Shown here: piece by piece, positions 21,859 through 30,364 of the stretch
Numbering within the stretch: position 1 is the stretch's first letter
How the letters are laid out: every line of letters starts with the position of its first letter
From: Chloroflexota bacterium
Lineage (GTDB): Bacteria; Chloroflexota; Dehalococcoidia; UBA2247; RBG-13-53-26
Direction of reading: 5' to 3'
NCBI GenBank assembly: GCA_016875915.1
Contig: VGOM01000017.1
Coordinates: 1-42,734, forward strand
DNA: 42,734 nucleotides
The notes under the pieces: generated by a model
Seen by the model: only the letters and a program-made list of their open reading frames with translations
The model's database searches: none
What the model was told of the DNA's origin: nothing
Program-made: the position numbers and the translations under genes

Positions 21859-23073
21859 CTAGGCCACTACGTTCTCCTGGCACAACTTCTCGATATCGGC
21901 CTTGGAGTAACCCAGGCCCGAGAGCACCTCCTGCGTGTGGCGGCCCAGGGGCACGGCCAGGCTCCGGATCGTCCCCGGGGTATCGGAGAGCTTGATGCTC
22001 ACGCCGATCTGCTTGATCGCCCCGAACTTGGGATGGGGCACGTCAACCACCATCTGCCGCTGGATCACCTGAGGATCCTTGAATACCTCGTCTACATCCA
22101 GAACCTTCCCCACAGGGACATCCGCCTTCCCCAGAAAGTCGAACCACTCATCGCGGGTCTTGGTGAGGAAGATCTTCTGCAGGTCCTGCAGGATCTCCTC
22201 CTTCTTGGGGCTGGGCGCGAACTCATGAGGGACCAGGTCTTCGCGGCCCAGCGCCTTGCACATGTTGTGCCAGAACCGGGGTTCAATGGGGCATATGGTG
22301 ACGTACTTCCCGTCCTTGGTCTGATAGGCGGTGTAGAAGGGACTGTTACCACTGGTCAGCGTGTCTCCCCGCCGCGGCAGCACCCCGCTGTAGAAGTACT
22401 CTGTTGCGCCCGGTATCCCGGCGAGCAGTCCCACCACGCCGTCGGCCATGGAGATGTCCACCATCTGGCCCTTGCCGGTCCTCTCCCTGGCACAGATGGC
22501 CAGCAGCACCCCCACGGTGGCATTCAGATAGGCCACGGCCAGATCGGCCACGACGTTGAGGGCCATCACCGGTCCGCCGTCCTTCTTGTCCCCCGTCAGG
22601 CCCAGAACGCCGCCGAAGCCGGCGTAGTTGGCATCGTGACCGGGCAGGCTTTTGTATGGCCCGGTCTGACCGTAGCCCGAGACAGCGCAGTAGATGATCT
22701 TCGGATTGGTCTTGGATAGGGCCTCGTAGCCCACATTCATCCGGTCCATAACGCCGGGACGGAAACTCTCGATGACGACATCGCACGTTGCCACCAGCTT
22801 GTGAAAGACCCTCTGCCCGGCTTCGGTGCGGAGATTGACCGCAATGCTCTTCTTGTTGCGGTTGATGGCCACGTAGGCGGTCATCCTCTCCGCTTCCTCC
22901 GCCTCTTGCGGGAAGTAGTCCAGACCGTCGCCGACTCCCCTGTGCCCGCCACCAGGCGGCATGTCCAGCTTTATCACTTCTGCTCCCATGTCCGCCATTG
23001 TCATCGAGACTAGGGATGATGGCCCCAGGCCGGTAAGGTCGATCACTCGAATTCCGCTCAGCGCCGTCGCCAA
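21859..23073 (-). CDS. CaiB/BaiF family (class III) CoA-transferase, 404 aa
   Basis: Class III CoA-transferases move CoA between carboxylic acids through an aspartyl-CoA intermediate; AMACR racemases share the fold. The N-terminal LSGIRVIDLTG segment, NRNKKSI, and the PGHD motif with the catalytic Asp147 are present. The start is TTG at 23073, with AGGAGG 6 nt before it; the longer GTG start at 23094 would put that site inside the gene. The substrate cannot be told from sequence. It lies upstream of the rpoB promoter on the same strand and probably has its own promoter. Confidence 0.92.
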   Translation of the reverse strand: MATALSGIRVIDLTGLGPSSLVSMTMADMGAEVIKLDMPPGGGHRGVGDGLDYFPQEAEEAERMTAYVAINRNKKSIAVNLRTEAGQRVFHKLVATCDVVIESFRPGVMDRMNVGYEALSKTNPKIIYCAVSGYGQTGPYKSLPGHDANYAGFGGVLGLTGDKKDGGPVMALNVVADLAVAYLNATVGVLLAICARERTGKGQMVDISMADGVVGLLAGIPGATEYFYSGVLPRRGDTLTSGNSPFYTAYQTKDGKYVTICPIEPRFWHNMCKALGREDLVPHEFAPSPKKEEILQDLQKIFLTKTRDEWFDFLGKADVPVGKVLDVDEVFKDPQVIQRQMVVDVPHPKFGAIKQIGVSIKLSDTPGTIRSLAVPLGRHTQEVLSGLGYSKADIEKLCQENVVA

Positions 23074-23154
23074 CTCGAACCTCCTGTCTCGCACCGGACA
23101 GCCGCTGTATCATGGCACTAGCAGAGCTGTTCTGGTGTCGAGTTCCCGCGTTGT

Positions 23155-23169
23155 CCTTCGACTCGAAGG
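23155..23169. repeat. 15-bp palindrome upstream of the CoA-transferase gene
   Basis: CCTTCGA-C-TCGAAGG, a perfect 7-bp inverted repeat around one base, about 80 nt before the CoA-transferase start. It could be an operator. A TTGACA on the minus strand lies at 23181-23186, but no matching -10 is seen. The rest of the 23074-23298 gap shows nothing else. Confidence 0.4.
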
Positions 23170-23298
23170 CGTGAATCAGATGTCAATGATACAGCATGCG
23201 TGCCTGCACCGGCAAACCGCTGATCGGGGGTTGGGCGCTGGTTCCTGGGGACTGTCGGCGGCGGTTGCCCTGCGCGGTCCCATCGGGGCGCTTGGGCT

Positions 23299-24864
23299 TC
23301 AGGCCCACCGCCAGATCTGGCCATCCCCGCCTTCCGTCCTGGCGGGAACGATGTTGCCGGCGGCCAGCAACCTGGCCATCTCTCGTTCCGCGGTGTCCGG
23401 AGGCACATCGATCATACGAGATACCCTCTCGGCCAGGTCTCCGGGGCAGTGTTTCCGGTGCCCCAGCTTCTCTATGGCATTGCTCTTCAGCAGCTTCCAC
23501 ACGAAGTCCTGAGTGGCCGTGGTGGACACCCTCTCCTGGCAGAGCGGGTCTCCCTTGCTGGCCTCCGCCTGGATGTTGTCCCACGCGGCGCTGATGGACC
23601 GCTCGTAGTCGGCCAGTATTCTTGTCATTCGGTCCCCGGAGAAGCCGGTGGGTTCGGACACCGGCCGGTTGGCGTCGTACTTGGCCCAGTCCTGGCTGAG
23701 GATCCTGATTCCGTATTCGTTGGCCTTCTCGCGGACCTCCGTGCCGGGCATCGGGGCCAGGATATGGAAGCCGTAGTAGACCCCGAATTCCCTGCGCAGC
23801 TCATCTGCCAGGCTGACCGACTGCCGAGCCGTCCTGCCGTTCTCGCCGGGGAGGCCCAGGAGGAAGGACACCATTACTTCCATGCCCGCCTCCTTGGCCA
23901 TCTTCACCGCCTGCCTCGATTGAGCTACCGTGATCCTCTTCTTGATGTTCTCCAGGATCTTCTGCGATCCCGACTCCAGTCCGAAGCAGACCCACGAGCA
24001 GCCCGACCGCTTCATCAGCCGCAGCAGCCGTGGGCTGACCGTGTCCACCCGTGAGTAGACAGACCACTGGATGTTCAGGCCGCGGTCCATCAAACCCTCG
24101 CAGATGCCCTGGACGTGCCGGTCCTTGACCGTGAAGGTATCGTCCACGATGTTGATCTGCCGGAAGCCGAACTCCCGGTTGATCATCTCGATCTCGTCGA
24201 CCACCGCCTCGGGGTCCCGGAACCGCACCCCGCGGCCGAACATCTTGGGGGCTGAACAGAAGATGCATCCAAAGGGACACCCTCGGCTGGTGATCACTGT
24301 GCACGGAGCCTTCAGGGCCCGGTACTTCGACAGGGGCAGGAGGTGGCGGGCAGGCAGGGGCAGTCGATCGAGCTCCTTGATCAAGGGCCGTGGTGGTGTC
24401 AGCGCGGCCTCCCCGTTCCTTCGGTAGGCGATTCCCGGCACGCTGGACAGATCCCTCCCCCCGGCCAGTGCGTTGAGCAGATCCACCAGGGTGTGCTCGC
24501 CCTCTCCCCTCACCACGATGTCGATCCATGGGGCTTGCGCAATCACGTCCGCCGCTGTGAAGCTCACATGTGGCCCGCCGATGAGGGTGGTCAGGCCGGG
24601 GTCATGGTTCTTGCACACCCGGAGGATTCTCGATGCGATGTGGTAGTTTAAGGTGGAGCAGGTGGCCGCCACGAAATGCGGCTGGTACTCCTTCAGCTTC
24701 CTCTTCAGTGCCCGGGGGGTGTACTGGGCCACCAGGAGATCGAGTACCTGCACATCGGCGCCCTCATTCTCCAGCGCGGCGGCGATGTATGCCAGGCCCA
24801 GTGGCGGCACGGGATGTTCGTCGAAAGGGAAGGGGGTGTTGATGAAGAGCACTCGGGTTTGCAT
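23299..24864 (-). CDS. Radical SAM protein with N-terminal B12-binding-like domain (BchE/Elp3 style), 521 aa
   Basis: The N-terminal 150 residues look like the Rossmann-type cobalamin-binding domain (FINTP, PPLGLAYIAA, GGPH), although no DxHxxG motif for base-off binding is visible. The radical SAM core has CPFGCIFC binding the [4Fe-4S] cluster. The last 80 residues look like a small winged-helix domain. Enzymes of this class methylate, cyclise or rearrange unreactive carbons; the substrate is unknown. The start at 24864 (MQTRVLF) is chosen because it sits at the conserved beta strand. No clear ribosome binding site is present, and upstream starts (24882 and beyond) are possible. Confidence 0.85.
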   Translation of the reverse strand: MQTRVLFINTPFPFDEHPVPPLGLAYIAAALENEGADVQVLDLLVAQYTPRALKRKLKEYQPHFVAATCSTLNYHIASRILRVCKNHDPGLTTLIGGPHVSFTAADVIAQAPWIDIVVRGEGEHTLVDLLNALAGGRDLSSVPGIAYRRNGEAALTPPRPLIKELDRLPLPARHLLPLSKYRALKAPCTVITSRGCPFGCIFCSAPKMFGRGVRFRDPEAVVDEIEMINREFGFRQINIVDDTFTVKDRHVQGICEGLMDRGLNIQWSVYSRVDTVSPRLLRLMKRSGCSWVCFGLESGSQKILENIKKRITVAQSRQAVKMAKEAGMEVMVSFLLGLPGENGRTARQSVSLADELRREFGVYYGFHILAPMPGTEVREKANEYGIRILSQDWAKYDANRPVSEPTGFSGDRMTRILADYERSISAAWDNIQAEASKGDPLCQERVSTTATQDFVWKLLKSNAIEKLGHRKHCPGDLAERVSRMIDVPPDTAEREMARLLAAGNIVPARTEGGDGQIWRWA

Positions 24865-24976
24865 CAGACAACAAGACATCGCCCGGTTGCCAGGCCCGGG
24901 AATCAGAGCATATTCTGGGCCAGCCATAACCTCCATGTCAAGCTGGCGCTGCGTGGCGTCCCCGCACTGACGCCTC

Positions 24977-25005
24977 TTGACAAGCAGCACGGCCTGTTCT
25001 AGACT
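24977..25005 (+). promoter_or_regulatory. Promoter of the small membrane protein at 25054
   Basis: TTGACA (24977-24982), 17-nt spacer, TAGACT (25000-25005). The transcript would begin near 25012 and carry an AAAGGAGGG ribosome binding site. Confidence 0.7.
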
Positions 25006-25053
25006 TCTGCCTCAGAGCGAGAAGGGCTCTAGAAAGGAGGGTGAGATCGCCTA

Positions 25054-25437
25054 ATGAGCAGAGATTCGACGTCGAGGACTCAGGGTGGCCTGATAGTGGC
25101 CCTCGGGGCCATTGCCTTCCTTGCAGGCATGCTCCTGGCCATTATTGCCGGCGGCGTGGAACGGGACAACGGTAGCATCCTGCTTGCCCTGGTGATCCTG
25201 GGCATCATCGTAGGCCTGTTCAACATCACCAGCAGGGAGATGATACCGTTCCTGGTGGCAGCGGTTGCCCTCGTGGTCGTGGGCAACACAGGCCGATTCG
25301 ACTCGCTGGACAAGGTGATCGATGGCATGGGGGAAGTCCTCAATGGCATGGTGGACTACATCGCCGTGTTCATGACCCCTGCGGCCATCATCACTGCCAT
25401 CAGGGTGGTCTGGTCGCTGGCCCGTCCTGGCGACTAG
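25054..25437 (+). CDS. Small integral membrane protein, 127 aa
   Basis: Three to four hydrophobic segments are visible: residues about 12-33, 42-57, 65-76 and 103-118. A short amphipathic stretch (DSLDKVIDGMGEVLNGMVDY) separates the third and fourth. A clear AAAGGAGGG site and a near-consensus promoter indicate a well-expressed single-gene unit, and a 12-bp hairpin follows the stop. I do not recognise a family. There is no signal peptidase site or catalytic motif. Confidence 0.75.
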   Translation: MSRDSTSRTQGGLIVALGAIAFLAGMLLAIIAGGVERDNGSILLALVILGIIVGLFNITSREMIPFLVAAVALVVVGNTGRFDSLDKVIDGMGEVLNGMVDYIAVFMTPAAIITAIRVVWSLARPGD

Positions 25438-25498
25438 CGGCCAGTGGTGACGTCTGCATCCACAGAACATAGTTGACATAAGTACCTGAATGACAAGA

Positions 25499-25531
25499 CC
25501 AAACCCCGCGTCCTGAGATCGCGGGGTTTGG
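25499..25531 (+). terminator. Strong hairpin after the small membrane protein gene
   Basis: A perfect 12-bp stem (25499-25510 with 25520-25531) and a 9-nt loop. It lacks a clear downstream T-run but is very stable, and it sits between a stop codon and the next gene. Confidence 0.6.
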
Positions 25532-25653
25532 CACATCTATCGCCTGAAGTCCGCTCCCCCGTTCCTCTGCACACGGGGATCCTGGCCGGTTCACTGGCCA
25601 CCAGGAATCTGCTACCATGGAGCTGCGAAGCTGGTCTGGAACGGTGGTCCTGG

Positions 25654-26223
25654 ATGGAAGTCGTCATCAGCAACGGAAGCAGGCTCCTCCTTGTTCAAGG
25701 GGATATCACTGAACAGACCACGGGGGCCCTAGTCAACGCGGCCAATTCCAGCCTGATGGGAGGGGGCGGCGTTGACGGTGCCATTCACCGCGCGGGCGGG
25801 CCGGTCATCCTCGAGGAGTGCAGGCAGATCGTCTCCCGGCAGGGCAGGCTGCCGGCGGGAAAGGCCGTGATCACCGGCGGAGGGAACCTCAAGGCGAGAT
25901 ACGTCATCCACACCGTCGGTCCCGTCTGGCGCGGTGGCCAGGCGGGCGAGCCAGAGCTTCTGGCCAGCGCCTACAGGGAGAGCCTGCACTTGGCGGCAGT
26001 CCGTGGCATAGAGAGCGTCTCATTCCCTTCGATAAGCACCGGCGCGTACGGCTACCCCACGGGACAGGCCGCGGTGATCGCTCTGCGGACGGTGCTCGAC
26101 TTACTGGCTCAGCGGAGTTCGGTCAGAGAGGTCACCTTCGTGCTCTTCGATGCCAGGACTCTGCACATCTACCAGGACGCCCTCAAGGAGCTCACGGCCC
26201 TGGAAGAGCGCACCGCAGGCTAG
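25654..26223 (+). CDS. Macro-domain protein (MacroD/YmdB-like), 189 aa
   Basis: Macro domains bind ADP-ribose, and MacroD types remove it from proteins or deacetylate O-acetyl-ADP-ribose. The family signature is clear: GDIT at the start, VNAANSSLMGGGGVDGAIH with the Asn and the Gly loop, GGNLKARYVIHTVGP, and STGAYGYP for the distal loop. The ATG at 25654 is preceded by GGTGG with a short gap and gives the usual length; upstream in-frame codons run into the hairpin. The gene stands alone between a terminator and a hypothetical gene. Confidence 0.93.
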   Translation: MEVVISNGSRLLLVQGDITEQTTGALVNAANSSLMGGGGVDGAIHRAGGPVILEECRQIVSRQGRLPAGKAVITGGGNLKARYVIHTVGPVWRGGQAGEPELLASAYRESLHLAAVRGIESVSFPSISTGAYGYPTGQAAVIALRTVLDLLAQRSSVREVTFVLFDARTLHIYQDALKELTALEERTAG

Positions 26224-26284
26224 ACGGTGTCTCCGGGCGGCCCACTCATCGTCAAACGGGTGCGGCGCGAACGGCATGATGTGC

Positions 26285-26290
26285 TATAAT
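26285..26290 (+). promoter_or_regulatory. Extended -10 element for the gene at 26298
   Basis: TGCTATAAT, a perfect -10 with the TGn extension. There is no recognisable -35 at 17 nt. The expected start point (about 26297) coincides with the GTG start codon at 26298. Confidence 0.55.
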
Positions 26291-26297
26291 TGCCTTC

Positions 26298-26708
26298 GTG
26301 GCAGGTACCGGCAAGGTGTTCAGGTTCTCCCATCCCCAACTGGGGGAGGACGTCAAAGGACGGGCGGGGTACTGCGTTGCCATGGAGGAAGGCAGCCTCT
26401 CGCACGAAGGGCGGGAGGTGCTCTACATCCTGGGGTATGCCTGCATCGACAACTCCTGTTGCAGCGCACCGCGGAACTGGGGCTATGTTCAGGTCCCCGG
26501 CTTCCTGCTCAGAAGGAACGTGGACCACGATGATGGCGGCAGACCTGTCTCGGAAGTGGAGACCATTGGGGACGAGAGGGACCGGAACCGCATCAGGCAG
26601 GCCCTCTTGGAGAGGTATCCTGGCATCCAGGTGGATATGTGGGAGTCGAGCTATGGAGAGGCACGGCCCTCGCCGTCTGCCCCGGGGACTGCCTGCAGCG
26701 CTGTTTGA
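26298..26708 (+). CDS. Hypothetical protein, 136 aa, possibly leaderless
   Basis: I do not recognise a family. The protein is soluble, with a compact first 85 residues containing Cys in the sequence DNSCCSAPRNWGYV, and a low-complexity Pro/Ser/Ala tail. The GTG at 26298 has no ribosome binding site and lies 8 nt after a perfect TATAAT, so translation may start on a leaderless mRNA. Otherwise the true start may be the ATG at 26382 (MEEGS). The stop lies 4 nt before a tRNA-Ser gene, so the two may be co-transcribed. Confidence 0.55.
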   Translation: MAGTGKVFRFSHPQLGEDVKGRAGYCVAMEEGSLSHEGREVLYILGYACIDNSCCSAPRNWGYVQVPGFLLRRNVDHDDGGRPVSEVETIGDERDRNRIRQALLERYPGIQVDMWESSYGEARPSPSAPGTACSAV

Positions 26709-26712
26709 ATCG

Positions 26713-26806
26713 GGAGGGATCGCATAGAGGCCTAGTGCGGGCGCCTGCTAAGCGCTTACAGGGGCTTAAACCTCTGTCGTGGGTTCGAATCCCACTCCCT
26801 CCGCCA
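26713..26806 (+). tRNA. tRNA-Ser (anticodon GCU), CCA encoded
   Basis: The acceptor stem GGAGGGA/TCCCTCC is perfect, followed by G and an encoded CCA. The D stem is GCAT/GTGC with GG in the loop. The anticodon arm GGCGC-CTGCTAA-GCGCT gives anticodon GCT. The long variable arm of type II tRNAs folds as ACAGGGG/CCTCTGT, and the T arm is GTGGG-TTCGAAT-CCCAC. It reads AGC/AGU serine codons. Confidence 0.96.
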
Positions 26807-26910
26807 GGATAGAGAGACCTCCGCATCGGTGTGCCAGCAGCCTTCCTCCCGGATCCAGCACCCTTCCCAGCCGAGCCTGTGACTGACCTGCTCTGAGGTG
26901 ACATCTCCCT

Positions 26911-28185
26911 ATGTCCGGCTACTATATCTGGACCATCGGCTGTCAGATGAACAAGGCCGATTCGGAGCACATGGCCTGCACTCTGGAGCGGGCCGGGTAC
27001 TCACCTGCGCCGCAGGCCGAGCAGGCGGATATAGTCGTCCTGAATAGCTGTGTGGTCCGGGGAAGCGCTGAGACCAGGGTGGTCAACAGGCTCAACTCCC
27101 TCAAAGGACTGAAGAAGAAGTGTCCTGCGGTGACCATCGCCCTGACCGGGTGCATGGTGGACTCCAGGGTGGATGATCTCAGGCGGCGCTTCCCCTGGGT
27201 GGACATCTTCTTCCAGCCCCAGCAATGGCAGGGTCTTGAGGACTGGATCAGTGAACGCGAGTCGTCGGACTCGGCCCAGAGAGGCGGTGCCGCGACCCCG
27301 CCGGGCGGCACGGTTGCCGCCTTCGTGCCGGTGATACACGGCTGCGACAACTTCTGTGCCTACTGCGTTGTCCCCTATCGGCGTGGCCGGGCCAGAAGCC
27401 GGCCCTTGACAGAGATCTGCTCCGAGGTGGAGGCACTGGTCGAGCGGGGCGTGAAGGAAGTCACCCTCCTGGGCCAGATCGTCGATCTCTATGGGAACGA
27501 CTTGCCATCGGGGCCGGACCTGGCCGGTCTGCTGGCCGAGTTGAACAGGATGGCGGGTCTGGAGCGCATCCGATTCCTCACCAACCACCCCAACCACATG
27601 AGCCCGCGGCTGATAGGTGCCGTCGCCGATCTGGACAAGGTCTGCGAGCACATCAGTCTCCCCGTTCAGGCGGGGGACGACGCGATCCTCAGCCTGATGC
27701 GGCGGGGCTACACTGCAGACCAGTACCGCAGGCTGGTGACGGACATCCGGCGCCGTGTCCCCGGCATCTGCTTGAGCACGGACGTGATTGTGGGTTTCCC
27801 CGGGGAGACGGAGGAGCAGTTCGCCCGGACGGCGAACCTCCTCAGTGAGCTGAGATTCGACAAGGTTCACATCGCCGCCTATTCGCCCCGGCCCGACACC
27901 ATCGCTTCACGAAAGATGGAGGACGACGTCTCCAGGGAGCAGAAGGAATCCCGCCGCGGGAGGCTGGAGGCCATGCAACTGCGCATCGCCGGCGAAATCA
28001 ACGCTGGTCTGGTGTACGGGAAGGTGGAGGTGCTGGTGGAGGGTTTGAAGGGAGGCAGGTGGTGGGGCAGAACCAGGGGTGACAAGCTGGTCTTCTTCCC
28101 CGGCAACCCCGACCTGGTGGGGAGACTGGTGCCGGTCAGGGTGGACAAGAGCAGCCCGGTGGCCCTGCAGGGGATGCCTGTCTAG
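26911..28185 (+). CDS. miaB: tRNA-2-methylthio-N6-dimethylallyladenosine synthase, 424 aa
   Basis: MiaB adds a methylthio group to i6A37 of tRNAs reading UNN codons. All three domains are visible. The N-terminal UPF0004 domain has its three cluster cysteines C11, C47 and C81. The radical SAM core has C145-x3-C149-x2-C152. The C-terminal TRAM domain covers about the last 65 residues. GAGGTGA stands about 10 nt before the ATG. The protein is a little shorter than many MiaB (about 440 aa); another methylthiotransferase subfamily is possible but less likely. Its stop shares CTAG with the convergent DUF5343 gene. Confidence 0.9.
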   Translation: MSGYYIWTIGCQMNKADSEHMACTLERAGYSPAPQAEQADIVVLNSCVVRGSAETRVVNRLNSLKGLKKKCPAVTIALTGCMVDSRVDDLRRRFPWVDIFFQPQQWQGLEDWISERESSDSAQRGGAATPPGGTVAAFVPVIHGCDNFCAYCVVPYRRGRARSRPLTEICSEVEALVERGVKEVTLLGQIVDLYGNDLPSGPDLAGLLAELNRMAGLERIRFLTNHPNHMSPRLIGAVADLDKVCEHISLPVQAGDDAILSLMRRGYTADQYRRLVTDIRRRVPGICLSTDVIVGFPGETEEQFARTANLLSELRFDKVHIAAYSPRPDTIASRKMEDDVSREQKESRRGRLEAMQLRIAGEINAGLVYGKVEVLVEGLKGGRWWGRTRGDKLVFFPGNPDLVGRLVPVRVDKSSPVALQGMPV

Positions 28186-28964
28186 CCGGCCCCGGAGTTG
28201 GCCGGACCGCTGCCCATGAAGCCCTTCATGTGTTCGAACCACTTCAGCTTGAGCTCGTCCGGCCAGTCGGCGTTGAACTGAGGGAACTTGTCAATCAGGA
28301 TCACCAGGGTCTGGAAACGGGCAAACCACTCCTCCCGGACCTCTTTGGGCCAACCCGGATCGAAATCGGGCAGTTTGCTGGCGAAGTGGTGTGGGCCGGC
28401 AGCCCTCGTGCTGGCCGGATGGTGCCTCGATGAAGATGATCCCCGCCTGGTCCGGGGCAGGGCGGGCACCGGATGGGCCACGCTCTGGGCCGCCCCCAGC
28501 CTGGACCTGGTCACCAGGTTGGGCGATAGCGCTATCCCTGCGTCCTTGGCCAGGGCCAAGAAGAAGGAAAGGCACTTGCTGCCCACGTTCTTCTCGGCGC
28601 CGTAGTGCTTGAAACGCTCCTCTATCTTCCCCAGGGTGGTCTGCCGCAGGTCGAGGTCTCCGAGCACGGGCTGATAGGCCGACTCAACCATGTCCTTCAG
28701 TTGGGCCTTGTAGTCCTCCCCCTTGGCTTCCAGCAGTGCCCTGAGCCGCACCGTCGGCTCCCCGGTATGCGGGTCGATCAGGCCCAGGAAGGACAGGGCC
28801 GACTTGATGGTCAGGGCGGTGCTCTGCGAGAACCCCAGGTACATCAGGTGGCTCCGGTCCAGGTGCGATGGCGTGTGCCGCCGCAGGGATTCCAGCAGCC
28901 TGTGCCAGGTGGCATAGGTCAGGTATGGGGGGAGGCGGATCCTTTCCTTCGGTTCCCTGGTCAC
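28182..28964 (-). CDS. DUF5343-like protein, 260 aa
   Basis: The first 150 residues resemble the DUF5343 family as I remember it: LPPYLTYATW near the start, then a helical region ending in LALAKDAGI. The family has no assigned function and its fold suggests winged-helix or DNA-binding elements. A Ser/Arg/Pro-rich linker (about 160-195) leads to a C-terminal helical region rich in Trp and Phe. The GTG start at 28964 lies 8 nt after AAAGGAG and just downstream of a near-perfect promoter. It is divergent from the FtsZ cluster, and a shared control region lies between them. Confidence 0.78.
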   Translation of the reverse strand: MTREPKERIRLPPYLTYATWHRLLESLRRHTPSHLDRSHLMYLGFSQSTALTIKSALSFLGLIDPHTGEPTVRLRALLEAKGEDYKAQLKDMVESAYQPVLGDLDLRQTTLGKIEERFKHYGAEKNVGSKCLSFFLALAKDAGIALSPNLVTRSRLGAAQSVAHPVPALPRTRRGSSSSRHHPASTRAAGPHHFASKLPDFDPGWPKEVREEWFARFQTLVILIDKFPQFNADWPDELKLKWFEHMKGFMGSGPANSGAG

Positions 28965-28992
28965 CTCGGCAACTCCTTTGCAGTGTTTCAAC

Positions 28993-29021
28993 AATATAGC
29001 CCCGGCGAGGAAGCATGTCAA
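28993..29021 (-). promoter_or_regulatory. Promoter of the DUF5343-like gene
   Basis: Minus-strand TTGACA (29016-29021), 17-nt spacer, TATATT (28993-28998). The leader would be about 22 nt with a clear AAAGGAG. Confidence 0.72.
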
Positions 29022-29151
29022 GTCTGAGATTACCATGCAATTTCAATGCATCATGAAATATCTATTGAAATGAGATCATACTGTAATATTTGGGCAATGC
29101 AGTGCACATAATTACATAATGTAAACAATGTGTTTCATATCGAAAAACATC
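29022..29151. other. AT-rich divergent control region before the FtsZ cluster
   Basis: This stretch is markedly richer in A and T than the rest of the window and encodes nothing. It holds a perfect inverted repeat ATTTCAAT/ATTGAAAT (29040-29047 and 29064-29071). It separates two divergent promoters and could bind a regulator or nucleoid protein. Confidence 0.5.
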
Positions 29152-29181
29152 TTGACAAGGCATTTTTCTTTCGGCTTAAAT
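29152..29181 (+). promoter_or_regulatory. Promoter of the FtsZ-like gene cluster
   Basis: TTGACA (29152-29157), 18-nt spacer, TTAAAT (29176-29181). The leader to the first FtsZ-like gene is about 60 nt and ends in AAAGGAGGG. Confidence 0.6.
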
Positions 29182-29248
29182 ATCAGGCGTCGTTTCATCT
29201 CTTGCTTTGGTCCATAGCGTCAGACAAAATATTCGAAAGGAGGGAGCA

Positions 29249-30286
29249 GTGGACGAAAGAACCATGAGAGTGCCCGCACCCATTAAGGTAATTGGCGTGG
29301 GCGGAGGAGGATGCAACGCCGTACGCCGGATGCTCAAGAAGCCGACCCCCGGAGTCCAGTACATCGTATGTAATACGGACATCAAGTCCCTTGATTCCTG
29401 CCCCACGGAGATACTCTCGGTCCAGATAGGAGAGCATCTGACCCGTGGCTTTGGGGCCGGCGGGGACATCAGGGTAGGGGAGAAGGCTGCAGAGGAGGGT
29501 CGCTTCTTGTTGAAGCGCGCTCTCAAGGATGCCGAACTTGTGTTCATCACGGCGGGCATGGGCGGTGGCACGGGCACGGGTGCTGCTCCCATCGTGGCCG
29601 AGATAGCCAAGGAGAGCCGGGCGCTGGTTATCGGCGTGGTGACCACACCGTTCTCCTTTGAGGGAAAGAGGCGCTTCTCTCTGGCTCTGACCGGCATCCG
29701 CCGATTGCGGCCGGCGGTGGACAATCTCATCATCATTCACAATGATCGCCTGCTTCAGTTCGTGGAGCAGAACAGCCCCACCGGCCATGCCTTCGCGGTC
29801 GCTGACGAAGCCGTTTCGGAAGGCATCCTGGCCGTTTCGCAGCTGATCAATGTGCCCGGAGAGATCAATGTAGACCTGGCCGACGTGAAGAGCGTCATGG
29901 GCATACCGGGCGGCGCCCTCATGGCCATCGGCAGAGCGGATTCCCAGGCTCGCTACCCGGCTCAGGAGGCTGCGGAGCAGGCCATCTCCAACCCCTTGCT
30001 GGACATCGACATCAAGGGTGCCCGGGGCATTCTGTTCAACTTCAGCGGCGGCCCGGATCTGACCCTCGGCGAGGTAAACGACGCGGCCAATCTCATCGCC
30101 AGGGAAGTCCATCCTGACTGCACCATGTTCTTCGGCATGTCCACCGCCAGCGAAGAGATGAGAAACCAGGTCAAGCTGACTCTGGTGGCCACCGGCATAA
30201 ACCCGGCGCTCCCCACTAACTGGCTGGCTGAGATGGGCGAGACCATCAAGGAGGTGCTCACCGGGCAGCGGAGGGGCAGGGGCTAG
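29249..30286 (+). CDS. FtsZ-family GTPase, paralogue 1, 345 aa
   Basis: Tubulin-like GTPase of the FtsZ family. It keeps the N-terminal GGGGCNAV nucleotide loop, the G-box GMGGGTGTG (103-111) and a T7 loop with N207, D209 and D212, so GTP binding and polymer-coupled hydrolysis are expected. It ends about 20 residues after the core (NWLAEMGETIKEVL, then a basic tail). There is no long linker and no C-terminal peptide for FtsA/ZipA/SepF. The GTG at 29249 follows AAAGGAGGG by 5 nt; the upstream GTG at 29207 is rejected. It is the first of three paralogues, each followed by a tiny membrane protein gene. It is probably not the main cell-division FtsZ, since no ftsA or other division gene is nearby. 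Confidence 0.93.
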   Translation: MDERTMRVPAPIKVIGVGGGGCNAVRRMLKKPTPGVQYIVCNTDIKSLDSCPTEILSVQIGEHLTRGFGAGGDIRVGEKAAEEGRFLLKRALKDAELVFITAGMGGGTGTGAAPIVAEIAKESRALVIGVVTTPFSFEGKRRFSLALTGIRRLRPAVDNLIIIHNDRLLQFVEQNSPTGHAFAVADEAVSEGILAVSQLINVPGEINVDLADVKSVMGIPGGALMAIGRADSQARYPAQEAAEQAISNPLLDIDIKGARGILFNFSGGPDLTLGEVNDAANLIAREVHPDCTMFFGMSTASEEMRNQVKLTLVATGINPALPTNWLAEMGETIKEVLTGQRRGRG

Positions 30287-30364
30287 AGGAGGGCGCCTGG
30301 AACCCTGTCGACAGCATGGGATGCAAGTGGCGGCTGAATCAAGCCGAAAAGGGGGTCAGGTAAG

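Noticed and set aside
25473-25500. TTGACA before the macro-domain gene
   Set aside because: No -10 element at 16-19 nt, and the sequence runs into the hairpin.
26150-26533. Overlapping plus-strand frame across the macro-domain 3' end
   Set aside because: Overlaps two better-supported genes and lacks a plausible start or motif.
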